The notes beneath the pieces were generated by a model. That model saw only the letters and a program-made list of their open reading frames with translations, was not told the DNA's origin and ran no database searches. Source: Algimonas arctica (GTDB lineage Bacteria > Pseudomonadota > Alphaproteobacteria > Caulobacterales > Maricaulaceae). Taken from it: a DNA stretch of 64,000 nt. Every line of letters starts with the position of its first letter. The stretch's first letter is position 1. A program made the translations under genes and the position numbers. Positions 19,985-28,899 of the stretch are shown here, one piece after another. Location: contig NZ_BMZH01000011.1 in assembly GCF_014652695.1 (NCBI RefSeq), positions 46,232 through 110,231 on the forward strand, written 5' to 3'.

Positions 19985-21871
19985 CTAACGACCGCGCCGC
20001 TTTGGCGGACGGCTGCCACCGCTATTGCGGTTTGGGGCTTCACGCGTTGGGCGGGAACTGGACGGTTTGTCACCAGACGGCTTGCCGCCGCCCGTGTTTT
20101 TCGTCGCATATTGACCTTTAGGCGAACCGCCTCTGGCACCGCTTGGTTTTCCGCCGCCGCCTTTTGCCGCGTCGCCCCGGCTCGCACCCTCAGTGCGTTT
20201 GGTCGGGTCTTTGCGATAAGGTTTACGCTTAAAGCCTTCGCTGGACCGGGCTTCGCCTGAACGGGCATTCTGACCTTCAGGACGACCTTCGCCGCGCGGC
20301 TTATCCGAACGGGGTTTATCAGAGCGAGCGTGTGAGCGGGGCTTATCAGACCAGCTTTTACCCTCGGACCGTTTTTGTCCGTCTGGGCGTCCGCTACCAC
20401 CGGCGCGGGGGCCTTGATTTTTACGACCGCGATAGCCTTCGCCGTCAGCACGTGCTGGGCGACGGTCATCTGATCCGCCGAGGTTGGCCGTCTCAGAGCT
20501 TTCACCGGAATTGCGGTTTGAGCGGGGCTTGCCAGCATAAGGTTTGCGATCACCCTCTGGACGGGACCGCGCGGGACGCTCGTCATTGGACACGTGATCG
20601 CGGGGCTGGCTGTTCGACCGACCGCGAGAGCGATCTTTCTTTTTGCCAGACTTGCCACGACCTTTGCGGCCCGTATCAGGTGACAGCTCAACCGGAGCTG
20701 CGGCTTCACGCGCTTTGATCACTTTGATCCGTTCACCCATATTGTCAGGCATGGCCTCAACGGGAATGGTTTCACCCAAAAGCTTTTGAATGTCTTTGAG
20801 GTAATCCTTCTCATCGGGCGCGACAAAGGCGACGGCGCGGCCTTCGGCATTGGCGCGGGCCGTCCGGCCGATGCGGTGAATATACTGTTCCGGCACATTC
20901 GGGATTTCGTAATTGAAGACGTGGGTAATGCCCGGAATGTCGATCCCGCGCGCCGCGACATCCGTCGCGACAAGAATGTCGACTGTGCTGTTCTTAAACG
21001 CATCCAAGGCGCGCTGGCGCTGACCTTGGCTTTTATTGCCGTGAATGGCGAGCGCCGGCAGACCATTTTCAGCCAGTCGTTTTACCACCCGGTCGGCACC
21101 ATGTTTGGTTCGCGTAAAGACGAGCGAGCGCTTCACTTCGGGCTGGATCAGCCAATCGGCTAGCAACATCGGCTTATCGCCGGGCTTGGCAAAGATGATC
21201 GATTGGGTGACGCGTTCTGCCGTACTATTGGCTGGGCTAACCGTGACTTTAACGGGGTCGGTCAAGAATTGAGCCGCAAGGTTTTTGATCTTCGGCGGCA
21301 AGGTGGCGGAGAAGAACAGCGTCTGACGTTCTTTTGGCAGCAGCGGCACGATCTTTTTGAGCGCGTGGATAAATCCCATATCCATCATCTGATCGGCTTC
21401 ATCGAGGATCAGGATTTCGATATGGGCGAGTGTGATGGATTTACGATCCAAAAGGTCCATCAATCGTCCGGGCGTGGCGACAATAACGTCATTGCCATGC
21501 ACCAGTCGTTTGATCTGTTTACCGATTGAGACGCCGCCTGTGATTTTGGCAACGGACAGGTGCGGCATGCTGCGACCGTAACTAACGAAGCTGTCGTGAA
21601 TCTGTCCGACCAATTCGCGGGTCGGGGCCAGCACAAGAACGCGGCCACCGCGTTTAGGTGGCTCGGCATCTTGGGTGAAAATATGGTGCAGGGACGGGAG
21701 GGCGAAGGCCGCCGTTTTGCCTGTGCCTGTTTGGGCGATGCCCAATAGGTCGCGACCTTCGAGGAGGTGCGGAATGGCTTGTTCTTGAATGGGAGTTGGT
21801 TCTTCGTAACCAAGGGCGGAAAGGGCGCGCGCGAGTGGGTCTGCGAGCTTAAGCTCTGAAAAGGTCGTCAT
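19985..21871 (-). CDS. rhlE: DEAD-box RNA helicase (RhlE-like)
   Basis: Protein of 628 residues. All core helicase motifs are present in about the first 380 residues: TPIQEQAIP (Q motif), AQTGTGKT, PTRELV, LDEADQMMDMG, FFSATLP, ATDVAARGIDIPG and HRIGRTARA. The last 240 residues are a low-complexity tail rich in Arg, Gly, Ser, Lys and Pro, typical of RhlE tails that bind RNA non-specifically. It unwinds short RNA duplexes in ribosome assembly and RNA turnover. Several long frames overlap the tail on both strands because of its biased composition; they are not genes. Confidence 0.93.
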   Translation of the reverse strand: MTTFSELKLADPLARALSALGYEEPTPIQEQAIPHLLEGRDLLGIAQTGTGKTAAFALPSLHHIFTQDAEPPKRGGRVLVLAPTRELVGQIHDSFVSYGRSMPHLSVAKITGGVSIGKQIKRLVHGNDVIVATPGRLMDLLDRKSITLAHIEILILDEADQMMDMGFIHALKKIVPLLPKERQTLFFSATLPPKIKNLAAQFLTDPVKVTVSPANSTAERVTQSIIFAKPGDKPMLLADWLIQPEVKRSLVFTRTKHGADRVVKRLAENGLPALAIHGNKSQGQRQRALDAFKNSTVDILVATDVAARGIDIPGITHVFNYEIPNVPEQYIHRIGRTARANAEGRAVAFVAPDEKDYLKDIQKLLGETIPVEAMPDNMGERIKVIKAREAAAPVELSPDTGRKGRGKSGKKKDRSRGRSNSQPRDHVSNDERPARSRPEGDRKPYAGKPRSNRNSGESSETANLGGSDDRRPARADGEGYRGRKNQGPRAGGSGRPDGQKRSEGKSWSDKPRSHARSDKPRSDKPRGEGRPEGQNARSGEARSSEGFKRKPYRKDPTKRTEGASRGDAAKGGGGKPSGARGGSPKGQYATKNTGGGKPSGDKPSSSRPTREAPNRNSGGSRPPKRRGR

Positions 21872-22001
21872 GATAATCCGTGAGTAGGGGGACCATCAGC
21901 GTCGTCTGATCGTTCAGGGGCTCGGTCCAATTTGGGGCGCGGCTAAGCGTCTGGAGTGCGTAAGTCAATGCGTGTGCCCATGCTTAGAAAGTCAAACCTA
22001 A

Positions 22002-22457
22002 TTATATCAGGGGCTTTTCCATCGCCGCGCGGCGCAACAATTGACCGTTCAAGGCGACAATTTCGCGTTCTGTGACGTGGAACCCGACCGACTTAAACGG
22101 GCCTTCGGCGGCAAGGCTCGCGTGGGTGTGAAGACGCGTTTCGCCCATTGCGCGCGCCTCATGCTCGACCTTCTCGAATAGTTTTCGAAACCATCCGCGT
22201 CCCCGCGCGCGGGGTAGAATATAACCTAAATCAATATAGCCGCCGGACTCGAGGCTCAGAAACCCAACGGACGTGTCGTCCTCCTCCGCGATCAACACAC
22301 GTTTGCGGACAAGACGCGTATGCCAGTCGCGACCTGCGTATGGCGTGTCCCGCCACGCCAATCGTTCGGCATCGCTATAGGGCGACGGGTCGGAATGGAT
22401 GGCGTCAAACATAAGCTGCCCGAGCACATCATAATCTTTTAGCTCTGCCCAGCGCAT
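22002..22457 (-). CDS. GNAT family N-acetyltransferase
   Basis: Protein of 151 residues with a GNAT fold: strand beta4 is GYIDLGYILPRARGRGWFRKLF, where R-A-R-G-R-G is the acetyl-CoA pyrophosphate loop, and the end contains SVGFHVTEREIV. The substrate is unknown. It begins 12 nt after the alkB stop on the same strand and is therefore likely to be co-transcribed with alkB; whether it has a role in alkane metabolism is not evident. Confidence 0.85.
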   Translation of the reverse strand: MRWAELKDYDVLGQLMFDAIHSDPSPYSDAERLAWRDTPYAGRDWHTRLVRKRVLIAEEDDTSVGFLSLESGGYIDLGYILPRARGRGWFRKLFEKVEHEARAMGETRLHTHASLAAEGPFKSVGFHVTEREIVALNGQLLRRAAMEKPLI

Positions 22458-22469
22458 GAGAGCGGACTA

Positions 22470-23612
22470 TCAGCGTTTTTCGCCTTCCGCCAACGCTAAC
22501 TCTTTCGTCAGGACCTTGCTCATATCGCCGTTGACGTTGGCGAGCACACGAGGGTCCATGACCCGACGCCAAAGCGGAGGAACATAGGCAAGCAAATACA
22601 TGGCGCCGTAGCCATAGGGCAGGGTCGGCACATCGGTGAAGTTACGCAAATATTGGTAATGGCGTGACGGATGCGCGTGGTGATCGCTATGCCTTGCGAG
22701 ATTGTAGCTGGTTATATTGGTCAAAAGGCTATTCGTGTTCCAGCTATGCTGTGGGCGCGCCGGGAGGTATTTCCCGTCCGGGCGTTTGTCCCGCAGCAGG
22801 CCGTAATGGGCGAGGTAGTTCTGACTCGACAGGGCCGTCACAGAAATCACCATCGCGATGAGGAGATAGGGTAGAACAGCGAGTCCGAAGGTCGCGATGA
22901 CCGCACCCCAAATAATGATCTGTAGTAAGACCGTTTGCACGACTTCATTCTTTAGCGACCATTTCGAGTAGCCTTTGCGGGACGCGCGCTTGCTCTCGAT
23001 GCGCCAGCTGCGACTCCATGCGCCGGGGATTTCGCGGGTGATGAACGTCCAATAGCTCTCGCCGAACCGGGCCGTCGCGTGATCGCGCGGGGTGGACACA
23101 TCGCTATGATGGCCGGTGTTATGTTCAACGCGGAAATGGCCCAAAAAAGACGGGGCGAGCATCAGCAGCGCAACCCACTTGCTTATCTTATCCGGTTTGT
23201 GACCGGTTTCATGCGCGCTATTAATCGCAAACGTCAGCCCCCATCCGTGACTGATGCCAAGTCCGAGATAGGCCCACCACGGCCAATCGAAACTCACCGC
23301 TGCCCAGGCCCCGACTAGCCATGTGAGATAGATTAACGGCAGCAGCCCGTGGACCATATAGCGGTAGAACAGTGACTGGCTTGCTTCATCTTCCATCAGG
23401 CCAAGAACATCATTTTTATCGTCGCCGATAAGGTGATCAAGGATTGGCATGACAATGAAGATGATGGCCGTGGTCAACCAAACCCACGCGGGTTGGTCCA
23501 ACGTGATCGCCAACCATAACCCCAATAACGGCAGCGTCGGATAGGTCAGCGAAATAAGCCATAGATGGCGTTTCGCAGAGGCGTGGGGGTGAGCGGGGGC
23601 TGTCGCGGTCAT
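22470..23612 (-). CDS. alkB: Alkane 1-monooxygenase
   Basis: Integral-membrane di-iron hydroxylase of 380 residues with about six membrane helices. The three histidine boxes of AlkB are complete: HETGH (134-138), EHNTGHHSDVSTPRD (His 164, 168, 169) and RHSDHH (308-312), plus the family signature NYLAHYGL near 265. It hydroxylates the terminal carbon of medium-chain alkanes using electrons from a rubredoxin. No rubredoxin domain (CxxCG) is fused at the C-terminus and none is adjacent. The ATG at 23612 matches the family start. The TetR gene diverges from it across a dyad, which suggests repression by that regulator. Confidence 0.95.
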   Translation of the reverse strand: MTATAPAHPHASAKRHLWLISLTYPTLPLLGLWLAITLDQPAWVWLTTAIIFIVMPILDHLIGDDKNDVLGLMEDEASQSLFYRYMVHGLLPLIYLTWLVGAWAAVSFDWPWWAYLGLGISHGWGLTFAINSAHETGHKPDKISKWVALLMLAPSFLGHFRVEHNTGHHSDVSTPRDHATARFGESYWTFITREIPGAWSRSWRIESKRASRKGYSKWSLKNEVVQTVLLQIIIWGAVIATFGLAVLPYLLIAMVISVTALSSQNYLAHYGLLRDKRPDGKYLPARPQHSWNTNSLLTNITSYNLARHSDHHAHPSRHYQYLRNFTDVPTLPYGYGAMYLLAYVPPLWRRVMDPRVLANVNGDMSKVLTKELALAEGEKR

Positions 23613-23626
23613 AATAAAAGTCCTTG

Positions 23627-23666
23627 TTGACAAATTACTCAATAACTTAAGTGACGATTTTGTCAA
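23627..23666. promoter_or_regulatory. Inverted repeat in the alkB-tetR intergenic region (candidate TetR operator)
   Basis: TTGACAAA (23627-23634) and TTTGTCAA (23659-23666) form a perfect 8-bp inverted repeat flanking an AT-rich core that includes ACTTAAGT. The right half read on the minus strand is a good -35 hexamer (TTGACA) for alkB, with TATTGA 16 to 17 nt further on as a weak -10. A repressor bound here could block alkB. The site is 15 nt upstream of alkB and 84 nt upstream of the regulator. Confidence 0.45.
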
Positions 23667-23749
23667 TAGGCGCGATATGTGCGACGCAATCGCGTCGTCG
23701 CCAGCGCACAGTGCTTGAAATCTGTCTCCCTAGTCGGCAAGGCCGCGCC

Positions 23750-24343
23750 ATGAGTGACGGTCCTGATAAAACGAAGATAAACGCGCGGCGCAAGCGGCTC
23801 TCGCCCGACGCGCGGCGGGCACAATTGCTCGCAACGGCGATCGACGTTTTCGCCGAAATGGGGCTGGAGCGCGCAGGACATGGGGATATTTCTAAACGCG
23901 CCGGCGTGTCGACGCCGACCGTGTTTAACTATTTTCCGACCCGCGAGGTTTTGGTGCGGGCCGTACTGGCAGAGATCGAAGTGCTGATCGACGATTTGTT
24001 CGCGCAGATATCACCGCAATCATTGTCTGTCGAAGATCGTATTCTCGCCATGGCGGCGGCTTATGCGCAGCTGGTGCGCGATCATCCCTCAGTCGCTAAG
24101 ACGTTCCTGAAATGGGAAGTGTCGTTCGATCCGGATATCCGCCCGCTCTATCTCGATTTTCAAGATCGTGTGCTCGACCGCCTCGAAGCCTATGTGCCGA
24201 ATGTCCCTGATCGCCGGACCGAGGCGCGAATACTCTATGGGTCGGCGAATATGCTGGCGACGATGGGTTTTGACGGCACGGACCCGCTAGTAATTCAAAG
24301 CTATATTCGGCGCATTGCCGCGATGTTGGGGCAATCGTCATGA
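23750..24343 (+). CDS. TetR family transcriptional regulator
   Basis: Protein of 197 residues. The N-terminal TetR helix-turn-helix is clear: RRAQLLATAIDVFAEMGLE, then GDISKRAGVSTPTVFNYFPTRE near residues 45 to 65. The C-terminal ligand domain is not recognisable by eye. I chose the ATG at 23750 because it gives the usual short basic leader; the frame runs further upstream into the dyad. It overlaps the TonB-receptor start by 4 nt (ATGA) and diverges from alkB, so it probably controls both in response to an alkane or fatty acid. That ligand is inference. Confidence 0.9.
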   Translation: MSDGPDKTKINARRKRLSPDARRAQLLATAIDVFAEMGLERAGHGDISKRAGVSTPTVFNYFPTREVLVRAVLAEIEVLIDDLFAQISPQSLSVEDRILAMAAAYAQLVRDHPSVAKTFLKWEVSFDPDIRPLYLDFQDRVLDRLEAYVPNVPDRRTEARILYGSANMLATMGFDGTDPLVIQSYIRRIAAMLGQSS

Positions 24344-26349
24344 GAATATTGTCTGTCCTTTTGGCCAGCGCAGCAATAGCTGTCACGGCCGTGTCATCGC
24401 ACGCGCAGGTTCAAAGCTATGTGCAAACAGGGCCGGACGGCGAGATTATAATCACACCGTCCAGACTGGATGTTATTACCGTCACCGACCAGTTGGATAC
24501 CGCTGAGGCCCGACCGGAATCCATTGACCTTATTTCTGCCGAAGACACTCGCGTGCTCGTGCATCCGAGCGAAGCCCTCAATTCAGTCGCGGGCGTCAAT
24601 ATTCACCGGGGGTCCGGGCAAGAACATCTGACCGCGATCCGCTCGCCCGTATTGACGGGCGGGGCAGGCGCGGGGAGTTTTCTATTCTTGGAAAACGGTA
24701 TTGCTTTGCGCGCGGCAGGCTTTGCCAACGTCAATGGCCTGTTCGAAGCGGGCACAGAATTCGCGCAACAGATCGAAGTGTTCAAAGGGCCGGGACCCGC
24801 CGAATATGGCTCCAACGCTGTGCACGGATTGATCAATGTCGTGACGCCGAAACCGGGTTCCGGCAGCCGGGTGACGATCATGGGGAGCGAAGACGGGTAT
24901 GGTCGGCTGACCGTGGGGCATGATGTCACGGATAATCTTCGCGCCTCGTTTAGCCTCGCGCATGATGATGGCTTTCGCGACGCGAGTGGGTTTGATCAAC
25001 AGAAGGCAGAGCTACGCTACACAGCTGGTTTGGGTGTTTGGGACGTGGACGCGATTGCGGGCTTTAATAATCTTAATCAGGAAACGGCAGGGTTTATTGA
25101 AGGACCTGAGGCCTACCGTGATGACGACGTCCGTTACACCAACCCCAATCCCGAAGCGTTCCGCGACGGCAAAAACTACCGCGCGCAGGTTCAGTTGTCG
25201 CGTCAGCTAGGTGACAACCGCCTCGTACTAACTCCCTATGCGCGCCGCGCGGAGTTGCGCTTCTTACGCCACTTTGTGCCGGGGCAAGCGCTGGAAAAGA
25301 ATGGCCACACATCATTTGGTTTGCAGACAGCGCTAATCGGAGACGATTGGTCGGTGGGTGTGGACGGGGAATATTCCAATGGCTTCCTTTATGAATTCCA
25401 AGACAACCCCAATCAATTCTCCTTCGTTCAAGGGCTTCATTTTGACTATGATGTGAAGGCTGTCGTATTGGCCGGTTACGCGCAGAAATCGTTTGAGCTT
25501 GATCGGTTGCGGATCGATCTCGGCGCGCGCGGGGAATATACGGCCTATAACTATGATACTCAGGCCGCGCCGGGCGTGTCGGGGCGATTCATCCGCGCGG
25601 CTGACCGCACGGACGATTATTTCACCCTGACGCCAAAGCTCGGCCTGACCTATGCCGCCGCTGACAATATTACCCTGTTCGCTCGCGCCGCGCGGGGCTC
25701 GCGCGCGCCTCAAACCACCGATCTTTATGCCGTCGTGCAAAATCAGGAGCCCGGGCAGGCGGGAGTGGAAACACTGGACAGTCTGGAGGGCGGTGTGCGC
25801 TTCGTGCGCGGCGCATCACGCTTCGAAGTTGCCGCTTATACGATGTGGAAGGATAATTTCTTCTTCCGTAATGCGGCGGGTTTCAATGTCACAGATGGCA
25901 AGACGCGCCACACAGGCGTCGAATTTTCCTTTGCCGCGCCGCTGACCGATTGGTTGTCAGCCTCGGGTGAATGGGCCGTCTCAGACCAGACGTATGCGTT
26001 TGATGACCCGTCCAGTAATATTCAACGCGGCAATGACATCGACACCGCCCCCAATACGCTCGGGACGATGCGACTGATGGCGAATTTTGACCGGATTGGC
26101 GCCGGCGTTGAATGGCGGCACGTTGGGCGGTATTTCACCAGCGAAGCGAATATGGCCTCATATCCCGGCCATGACATTTTCGTCGCGCGCGGGTCTTATG
26201 ACCTATCCGACACGCTGCGCCTGTTTGGCCGCATCGATAATATCTTTGATGTGAAATATGCGGACCGCGCTGATTTCGCTTTTGGAAATGAGCGCTATTT
26301 CCCCGGACGCCCGCGCACACTGTTCGTGGGTTTGACGGCGGAATATTAG
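24340..26349 (+). CDS. TonB-dependent outer-membrane receptor
   Basis: Protein of 669 residues with a signal peptide (cleavage near SSHAQ), a plug domain (LNSVAGVNIHRGSG, IEVFKGPGPAEYGSNAVHGLINVVTPKPG) and a 22-strand-type barrel ending in a C-terminal aromatic (FVGLTAEY). The substrate is not readable. Overlap with the tetR stop and the neighbouring alkB suggest that it imports alkanes or a related hydrophobic compound, as proposed for some receptors linked to hydrocarbon oxidation. An alternative is a siderophore or cofactor. Confidence 0.92.
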   Translation: MRILSVLLASAAIAVTAVSSHAQVQSYVQTGPDGEIIITPSRLDVITVTDQLDTAEARPESIDLISAEDTRVLVHPSEALNSVAGVNIHRGSGQEHLTAIRSPVLTGGAGAGSFLFLENGIALRAAGFANVNGLFEAGTEFAQQIEVFKGPGPAEYGSNAVHGLINVVTPKPGSGSRVTIMGSEDGYGRLTVGHDVTDNLRASFSLAHDDGFRDASGFDQQKAELRYTAGLGVWDVDAIAGFNNLNQETAGFIEGPEAYRDDDVRYTNPNPEAFRDGKNYRAQVQLSRQLGDNRLVLTPYARRAELRFLRHFVPGQALEKNGHTSFGLQTALIGDDWSVGVDGEYSNGFLYEFQDNPNQFSFVQGLHFDYDVKAVVLAGYAQKSFELDRLRIDLGARGEYTAYNYDTQAAPGVSGRFIRAADRTDDYFTLTPKLGLTYAAADNITLFARAARGSRAPQTTDLYAVVQNQEPGQAGVETLDSLEGGVRFVRGASRFEVAAYTMWKDNFFFRNAAGFNVTDGKTRHTGVEFSFAAPLTDWLSASGEWAVSDQTYAFDDPSSNIQRGNDIDTAPNTLGTMRLMANFDRIGAGVEWRHVGRYFTSEANMASYPGHDIFVARGSYDLSDTLRLFGRIDNIFDVKYADRADFAFGNERYFPGRPRTLFVGLTAEY

Positions 26350-26412
26350 GCAATCCGTCCCTCCACAGCCCGTTAGGCTTGCAATCTGGCCGCAACATCG
26401 TAACTCGCCCCC

Positions 26413-27471
26413 ATGCATATTCCTGACGAAAAACTCCGCCAAGTCGTCGATCGGTTCGAACAGATCGAAGCTCGCATGGGCGTAACGACTGAGAGCGACG
26501 AGATCGTGCAGCTGGGCAAAGATTATGCCGAGCTGAAACCCGTTGCCGACGGGGTGCGCTCGCTCATGTCCGTGCGCGCCGAGATGGAAGACCTCGAGGC
26601 CATGATGTCCGATCCTGAAATGGCCGCTATGGCCAAGGATGAATTACAAACGCTCAAAGACAGTCTGCCCGGACTGGAGCGCGACGTGTCCCTACTGCTC
26701 CTGCCGAAAGACAAAGACGATAAAGCCTCCATCGTGTTGGAAATTCGCGCAGGTACGGGCGGAGATGAAGCCGCGATTTTCGCGGGCGATCTGTTCGCCA
26801 TGTATCAGCGCTACGCCAACTTACAGGGCTGGAAGGTCGAGATCGAAACGGCGGCCGAGGCCGACATGGGCGGGTATAAGGAAATCTCCGCCAGTATTTC
26901 CGGCGCAGGCGTCTATGGCCAAATGAAGTTTGAGTCCGGTGTTCACCGCGTTCAACGTGTGCCTGTCACCGAAACACAAGGCCGGGTGCATACGTCGGCG
27001 GCAACTGTCGCCGTGCTGCCCGAAGTTGAAGATATCGATATTGGGTTTTCCATGAATGATGTGCGCGTCGATACGCTGCGTGCGTCTGGTGCGGGCGGAC
27101 AGCACGTTAACAAAACCGACTCCGCCGTCCGCATGACGCATGAGCCGACCGGCACTGTCGTTTTTTGTGACGCCAAATCCCAACACCAAAACAGGGCCAA
27201 TGCTGAGCGACTGCTCAAGATGAAACTGTATGACATGGAAAAAGCGCGACAGGATGCTGAACGTTCCGAGGCCCGGTCTGGACAAATTGGCTCCGGCGAC
27301 CGGTCAGAGCGCATTCGCACCTATAATTATCCGCAAGGCCGCGTGACGGATCACCGCATCAATCTCACGCTTTATAATCTCGACAAGATCGTCGCGGGTG
27401 ACGCGATTGGGGATGTCATCGGCGCGCTGATAACCGAAGATCAAGCGGCGAAATTGGCGGAGATGGCGTAG
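26413..27471 (+). CDS. prfA: Peptide chain release factor 1
   Basis: Protein of 352 residues, close to the usual length of RF1. It has the GGQ motif that triggers peptidyl-tRNA hydrolysis ([17 protein letters not shown] near residue 230) and the codon-recognition tripeptide in the P-x-T form (VPVTE near residue 185), which indicates RF1 (UAA/UAG) rather than RF2. In many bacteria prmC follows prfA; here an asparaginase gene follows instead. Confidence 0.97.
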   Translation: MHIPDEKLRQVVDRFEQIEARMGVTTESDEIVQLGKDYAELKPVADGVRSLMSVRAEMEDLEAMMSDPEMAAMAKDELQTLKDSLPGLERDVSLLLLPKDKDDKASIVLEIRAGTGGDEAAIFAGDLFAMYQRYANLQGWKVEIETAAEADMGGYKEISASISGAGVYGQMKFESGVHRVQRVPVTETQGRVHTSAATVAVLPEVEDIDIGFSMNDVRVDTLRASGAGGQHVNKTDSAVRMTHEPTGTVVFCDAKSQHQNRANAERLLKMKLYDMEKARQDAERSEARSGQIGSGDRSERIRTYNYPQGRVTDHRINLTLYNLDKIVAGDAIGDVIGALITEDQAAKLAEMA

Positions 27472-27524
27472 CGTCCCTATCCTTGGTGTTGTCTAAAGCG
27501 TGACCGCACGGCATACTCTTCCTT

Positions 27525-28463
27525 ATGCTGAAATATCTCCTGCCGCTCGCCCTCCTCGCCACAACGGCCACGCCGACCTTCGCGCAAGATTCGTCTTGTG
27601 ACGCCCGCACCCGCTTTGCGATCATTGTTCATGGTGGCACTTCGTCGGGCAAAGCCTATCCGGAGCGGCTCGCCTTTATTAAAACCATGCTCACCGAGCG
27701 CCGCGCGGAGTTAGACTCCGGTGCGCGCGCCATCGACACGGTTGAAGCGGCCATCGTCGCGATGGAAGACTCAGGTCTGTTTAATGCCGGCAAAGCGGCA
27801 ATCACCAATAGCGCCGGCTATGTCGAAACCGATGCGTCAATCATGGATGGGCGGACGTTGGATGCCGGGGCTGTGGCGTCGCAACGCCGGATTAAAAACC
27901 CCATTCGGGCCGCGCGTTTGGTTATGGATAAAACCCGCCATGTCATGATGGTCGGCGATCGGGGCGAAGCGGCTGTGACAGCGCTCGGCGCAGAAACAGT
28001 CGTGCCGGAGGAGTATTTCACCCGGGCGATGACGAAAGAAATTAAAGAACATGGCACAGTCGGCGCGGCGGTTTTGGACCGTTGTGGTGACTTGGCGGCG
28101 GGCACGTCCACAGGCGGCTATGACAGTAAGATTCCGGGCCGGGTCGGGGACAGCCCAATTATTGGCGCGGGTGTGTATGCCGCGAACGGCCTGATGGCGG
28201 GGTCCGCGACAGGGCACGGCGAATATTTCATCCGCCATACGGCCCTGCGATCTGTCGCCGCGCGTATGGACTTTGGCACGCAATCGTTAGGTGTCGCCAC
28301 GCAAGCCGTGATCGACGGGATGGATGCGGCCGGGCCGGGACGGGACGGCCAAGGCGGGATTATCGCCGTTGACGCCAACGGGAATTTCGCGGCTATTCAC
28401 TCCACGGTCGGCATGATCCACGGCATGACAAGCGACCAGATGGCCCCGATGGCGGACCAATAG
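27525..28463 (+). CDS. Secreted isoaspartyl peptidase / L-asparaginase (Ntn-hydrolase)
   Basis: Protein of 312 residues of the IaaA/plant-type asparaginase family. A Sec signal peptide (ATPTFAQ) indicates periplasmic location. Landmarks are FAIIVHGGTSSG, FNAGKAA, MDGRTLDAGAV, the cleavage site and nucleophilic Thr in EHGTVGAAVLD, then TSTGGYDSKIPGRVGDSPIIGAG. It matures by self-cleavage before the Thr and hydrolyses isoaspartyl dipeptides or asparagine. This is the second exported member of the superfamily in the window. Confidence 0.92.
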   Translation: MLKYLLPLALLATTATPTFAQDSSCDARTRFAIIVHGGTSSGKAYPERLAFIKTMLTERRAELDSGARAIDTVEAAIVAMEDSGLFNAGKAAITNSAGYVETDASIMDGRTLDAGAVASQRRIKNPIRAARLVMDKTRHVMMVGDRGEAAVTALGAETVVPEEYFTRAMTKEIKEHGTVGAAVLDRCGDLAAGTSTGGYDSKIPGRVGDSPIIGAGVYAANGLMAGSATGHGEYFIRHTALRSVAARMDFGTQSLGVATQAVIDGMDAAGPGRDGQGGIIAVDANGNFAAIHSTVGMIHGMTSDQMAPMADQ

Positions 28464-28553
28464 GGCATGCAGCGCGACCACGCCCCCTAAGATCGCTGAA
28501 AGACTAAATTTTCTAAATGTTGAAATAACGCCCCGGACACCTATGTCTGATCT

Positions 28554-28868
28554 ATGTATTGTATCGTCTACCGTTTCACGCTCAGTCAGCCCTCCGCCGA
28601 TACGAGCGCGCGTTTCATTAAAACCTGGTCCGGTATTACCGACTATCTGAAACGTGAATGTGGCGCGCTTGGCTCGCGTTTGCACCAAGATGACGCCGGC
28701 GTTTTCTTTGCCTATGCGCAATGGCCATCACTGGCCGTGTTCGAAGCCTCGGCGGAGCATGACCCCAAACTCGATTTCGTGGAAATGCGCCTTGATTGGG
28801 CCGACTTGTGTGAACCTAGTGAAGTCATTTTTGCTGGCGAATTATTAGCGGATTTAGCAGGCGGTTGA
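28554..28868 (+). CDS. Antibiotic-biosynthesis-monooxygenase-like (ABM) small protein
   Basis: Protein of 104 residues with a ferredoxin-like ABM-domain pattern: an N-terminal YCIVYRFTL strand, a helix with F-I-K-T-W, the GALGSRLHQDD turn, the FFAYAQWPSLAVFE strand-helix pair and a conserved tail. The family includes quinol oxygenases and signalling proteins; no specific role can be assigned. It sits between the asparaginase and esterase genes on the same strand. Confidence 0.7.
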   Translation: MYCIVYRFTLSQPSADTSARFIKTWSGITDYLKRECGALGSRLHQDDAGVFFAYAQWPSLAVFEASAEHDPKLDFVEMRLDWADLCEPSEVIFAGELLADLAGG

Positions 28869-28899
28869 GGTTTCGGTCCGTCCCGCGCATAAGCGCGCG

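Noticed and set aside
19840..20709. 289-residue minus-strand frame overlapping the helicase tail
   Set aside because: It is a shifted frame of the low-complexity Arg/Gly tail of the DEAD-box helicase; its composition (Ala/Val/Arg-rich) mirrors that bias.
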